Shown here piece after piece: positions 6,258-7,647 of a stretch of DNA of 7,647 bases. The notes under the pieces were generated by a model, which was not told the DNA's origin, did not search any database, and saw only the letters and a list, made by a program, of their open reading frames with translations. The position numbers and the translations under genes are program-made. Origin of the DNA: an uncultured Lachnospiraceae bacterium (GTDB taxonomy: Bacteria; Bacillota; Clostridia; Lachnospirales; Lachnospiraceae); the NCBI GenBank assembly GCA_958446555.1, contig CAUCWU010000106.1:1-7647 (forward strand), read 5' to 3'. The number at the start of each line of letters is the position of its first letter. Positions within the stretch are counted from its first letter, which is position 1.

Positions 6258-6375
6258 GAACGAACTCTCGTCCCTTGTCTTTTGAGGGGGGCCTGGTGCC
6301 TTGCGGCACCAGGTATGAGTATGAAAAAGCTTTCAAGTGATGGGGAATCGACTTGAAGTACTTTTTAAGTACATT
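6221..6375 (+). other. Hairpin-rich intergenic element, possibly structured RNA
   Basis: At least four stems follow one another: GGCCCGGCA (6221-6229) with TGCCGGACC (6241-6249), one mismatch; GGAACGA (6257-6263) with TCGTCCC (6268-6274), one mismatch; CCTGGTGCC (6292-6300) with GGCACCAGG (6305-6313), a perfect 9-bp stem with TTGC loop; and TTCAAGTGAT with ATC-G-ACTTGAA (about 6332-6357). A short AT stem, GTACTT/AAGTAC, ends near 6373. The block is much richer in GC than its flanks. None of the GC-rich hairpins has an adjacent T-run, so they are not ordinary terminators. It lies between cutC and mreB and I do not recognise a known RNA class. A dispersed palindromic repeat family is the main alternative. 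Confidence 0.4.
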
Positions 6376-6387
6376 TTTAATATATCG

Positions 6388-6393
6388 TATAAT
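6388..6393 (+). promoter_or_regulatory. Candidate upstream -10 box for mreB
   Basis: A perfect TATAAT lies 225 bp before the mreB start. The -35 region 17 bp upstream (TTAAGT) matches only 3 of 6. If used, the leader would be about 215 nt and would contain the 13-bp inverted repeat as an RNA hairpin. Confidence 0.25.
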
Positions 6394-6500
6394 TGTGACA
6401 GAAATTTGTCCGAAATCTGAATAAAGAAGAAAAAAAATAAAGGAATTATGAAGAGAGATAGCGAAAGCACTGGTTTGGGGCATCTTAAAAAATTTGTAAG

Positions 6501-6533
6501 AAGTATTTTTTTCAAAAATCGAAAAAAATACTT
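6501..6533. repeat. Perfect 13-bp inverted repeat upstream of mreB
   Basis: AAGTATTTTTTTC (6501-6513) and GAAAAAAATACTT (6521-6533) are exact reverse complements around a 7-base loop. The right arm touches the -35 region of the proximal mreB promoter. As DNA it could be an operator. As RNA from an upstream promoter it could form an AT-rich hairpin followed by a pyrimidine/T-rich stretch (6532-6542), resembling a weak attenuator. Confidence 0.6.
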
Positions 6534-6560
6534 TCCCTTTTTCGAGTTATTGTATATAAT
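6532..6560 (+). promoter_or_regulatory. mreB: Candidate proximal mreB promoter
   Basis: TATAAT (6555-6560) is a perfect -10, preceded by TG at 6551-6552. The -35 position at 17-bp spacing is TTTCCC, a poor match (3 of 6). Transcription would start near 6567 with a leader of about 50 nt. The weak -35 next to a perfect inverted repeat is consistent with regulated use. Confidence 0.45.
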
Positions 6561-6617
6561 GATACCTGTGTAGGCATGTATCCGGGGGATATTTGTCGTT
6601 GGAAAGGAGTTTTAACC

Positions 6618-7647
6618 ATGGCATTTGGCGTGTCAACTGATATAGGAATTGATTTGGGAACTGCCAGTATTCTGGTATATATAAAGGGGAAGGGCGTCGT
6701 ATTGAAGGAGCCCTCCGTTGTAGCGTATGACCGCAATACCAACGAGATAAAGGCGATTGGTGAGGAAGCGCGCATGATGATAGGACGAACCCCTGGAAAT
6801 ATTGTTGCAATCCGTCCGCTTAAGCAGGGCGTAATTGCCGATTATACGATTACAGAGAAAATGATTCGTTACTTTATTCAGAAGGCAATCGGAAAGAGAA
6901 CCTTCCGCAAGCCGCGTATCTGCGTCTGTGTACCGAGCCAGATTACCGAAGTAGAGAGAAAGGCAGTAGAGGATGCCACCTTTAATGCAGGAGCAAGAGA
7001 GGTGTATTTGGTAGAGGAGCCGCTTGCAGCAGCAATCGGTGCAGGTATTGATATCACAAAGCCTTGTGGAAATATGATTGTCGATATCGGTGGTGGAACC
7101 ACAGATGTTGCTGTAATTTCACTTGCAGGAACAGTTGTCAGCGAGTCAATCAAAGTCGCAGGTGATGACTTTAATGATGCGATTGTTCGCTATATGAGAA
7201 AGAAGCACAATTTGTTGATTGGTGAGAGAACAGGTGAGGAGATCAAGATCAAGATTGGTACTTGCTATCCGCGCCAAGAGGAGCTTGCGATTGACGTAAG
7301 AGGCCGTAACCTGGTGACAGGTCTTCCAAAGACGGTTACAATCACATCAGAGGAGACATTGGAGGCACTTTCTGAGTCTGCAAATCAGATCGTAGAGGCG
7401 GTACATATGGTACTCGAGAAGACACCGCCGGAACTGGCAGCAGACATTTCAGATCGAGGCATTGTACTGACCGGAGGCGGCGCACTTCTGACTGGACTTG
7501 AGCAGCTGTTAGAAGAACAGCTGGGCATCACAACGATGACGGCAGAGGAACCGACCACCTGTGTTGCAATTGGAACAGGAAAGTACTTAGAGGTCCAGTG
7601 TTCCAGATACCATACATCGCGCTGTACACGTCCTTCCATTTGCCAGA
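6618..7647 (+). CDS. mreB: Rod shape-determining protein MreB (MreB/Mbl type), 3' end aberrant
   Basis: An actin-like ATPase that forms membrane-associated filaments guiding lateral wall synthesis. Residues 8-20 give the first phosphate motif (DIGIDLGTAS), residues 154-166 the second (IVDIGGGTTD), and residues 282-295 the adenosine motif (LTGGGALL). The sequence is MreB-like through residue 325 (GTGKYLE), within a few residues of the usual end. AAGGAG (6604-6609) lies 8 nt before ATG 6618. From about 7593 the frame stays open to the window edge, but the peptide (VQCSRYHTSRC and on) no longer resembles any MreB C-terminus, and no stop is reached. The last 55 bases therefore look foreign to the gene. 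Proximity to spoIIID recalls the spoIIID-mbl pair of Bacillus, so an Mbl-type role is plausible. Confidence 0.93.
   Translation, partial: MAFGVSTDIGIDLGTASILVYIKGKGVVLKEPSVVAYDRNTNEIKAIGEEARMMIGRTPGNIVAIRPLKQGVIADYTITEKMIRYFIQKAIGKRTFRKPRICVCVPSQITEVERKAVEDATFNAGAREVYLVEEPLAAAIGAGIDITKPCGNMIVDIGGGTTDVAVISLAGTVVSESIKVAGDDFNDAIVRYMRKKHNLLIGERTGEEIKIKIGTCYPRQEELAIDVRGRNLVTGLPKTVTITSEETLEALSESANQIVEAVHMVLEKTPPELAADISDRGIVLTGGGALLTGLEQLLEEQLGITTMTAEEPTTCVAIGTGKYLEVQCSRYHTSRCTRPSICQ
7593..7645 (-). pseudogene. Possible fragment of a bacterial sugar transferase, fused to mreB
   Basis: On the minus strand, the frame beginning at 7645 reads WQMEGRVQRDVWYLEHWT. The D-x-x-Y-[IL]-E-x-W-[ST] pattern and the WQ..GR start recall the C-terminal region of undecaprenyl-phosphate sugar-phosphate transferases, although the usual spacer between WQ..GR and the second motif seems shorter here. 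Only 17-18 residues are visible, so this is a resemblance and not an assignment. It ends exactly where MreB similarity ends. Confidence 0.25.

Noticed and set aside
6136..6515. Minus-strand open frames between cutC and mreB
   Set aside because: They are low-complexity, lack ribosome sites, and cross the hairpin cluster with no recognisable protein features.
1..7647. CRISPR array, complete insertion sequence, prophage or toxin-antitoxin system
   Set aside because: No spaced direct repeats, transposase or recombinase motifs, terminal repeats, or paired small toxin/antitoxin genes were seen on either strand.

Overview
The window looks like chromosome from a spore-forming, low-to-mid GC Firmicute, most likely a Lachnospiraceae-type Clostridium relative. 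The basis is a recognisable sporulation regulator SpoIIID behind a sigma-E-type promoter, an LTA-synthase-family protein, a Clostridia-like MreB, AGGAGG-type ribosome sites and a codon bias rich in A/T. Species cannot be named from this alone.

Layout. Positions 1-86 are a GC-richer left edge that cannot be assigned with confidence (a gene tail or a tRNA 3' end). Next is a small three-helix membrane protein (169-423). A two-gene operon follows: a small HExxH zincin (524-916) that overlaps, by ATGA, an M3-family oligoendopeptidase (913-2670). The 372-bp gap that follows holds a good promoter, several hairpins, a C-rich single-stranded stretch and a strong intrinsic terminator. It is best read as an independent structured RNA of about 160 nt (about 2774-2933). 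After the terminator a fresh promoter drives an LTA-synthase-like polyglycerolphosphate transferase (3043-5025). Convergent to it is spoIIID (5281 down to 4781), whose reading frame has no stop where the family normally ends and runs about 245 bp antisense into the LTA synthase gene. Divergent from spoIIID is cutC (5369-6130). The 487-bp gap 6131-6617 holds a possible 29-aa ORF, a cluster of GC-rich hairpins, a perfect 13-bp inverted repeat and two candidate -10 boxes. It leads to mreB (from 6618), which stays MreB-like to about 7592. The last 55 bases do not continue MreB; read on the minus strand they resemble a fragment of a bacterial sugar transferase, so the right end may be a rearrangement or an assembly chimera.

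How the genes relate. LTA synthase and MreB both serve envelope building and cell shape. SpoIIID is the mother-cell regulator of sporulation, and in Bacillus subtilis spoIIID lies directly beside the mreB paralogue mbl. The spoIIID-cutC-mreB order here looks like a modified version of that neighbourhood, with spoIIID inverted and cutC inserted. The peptidases are probably housekeeping peptide-turnover enzymes. No CRISPR array, complete mobile element, prophage or obvious defence system is visible. The most interesting signals are the standalone RNA upstream of the LTA synthase gene, the read-through end of spoIIID, the hairpin/palindrome-rich leader of mreB, and the abrupt end of mreB.
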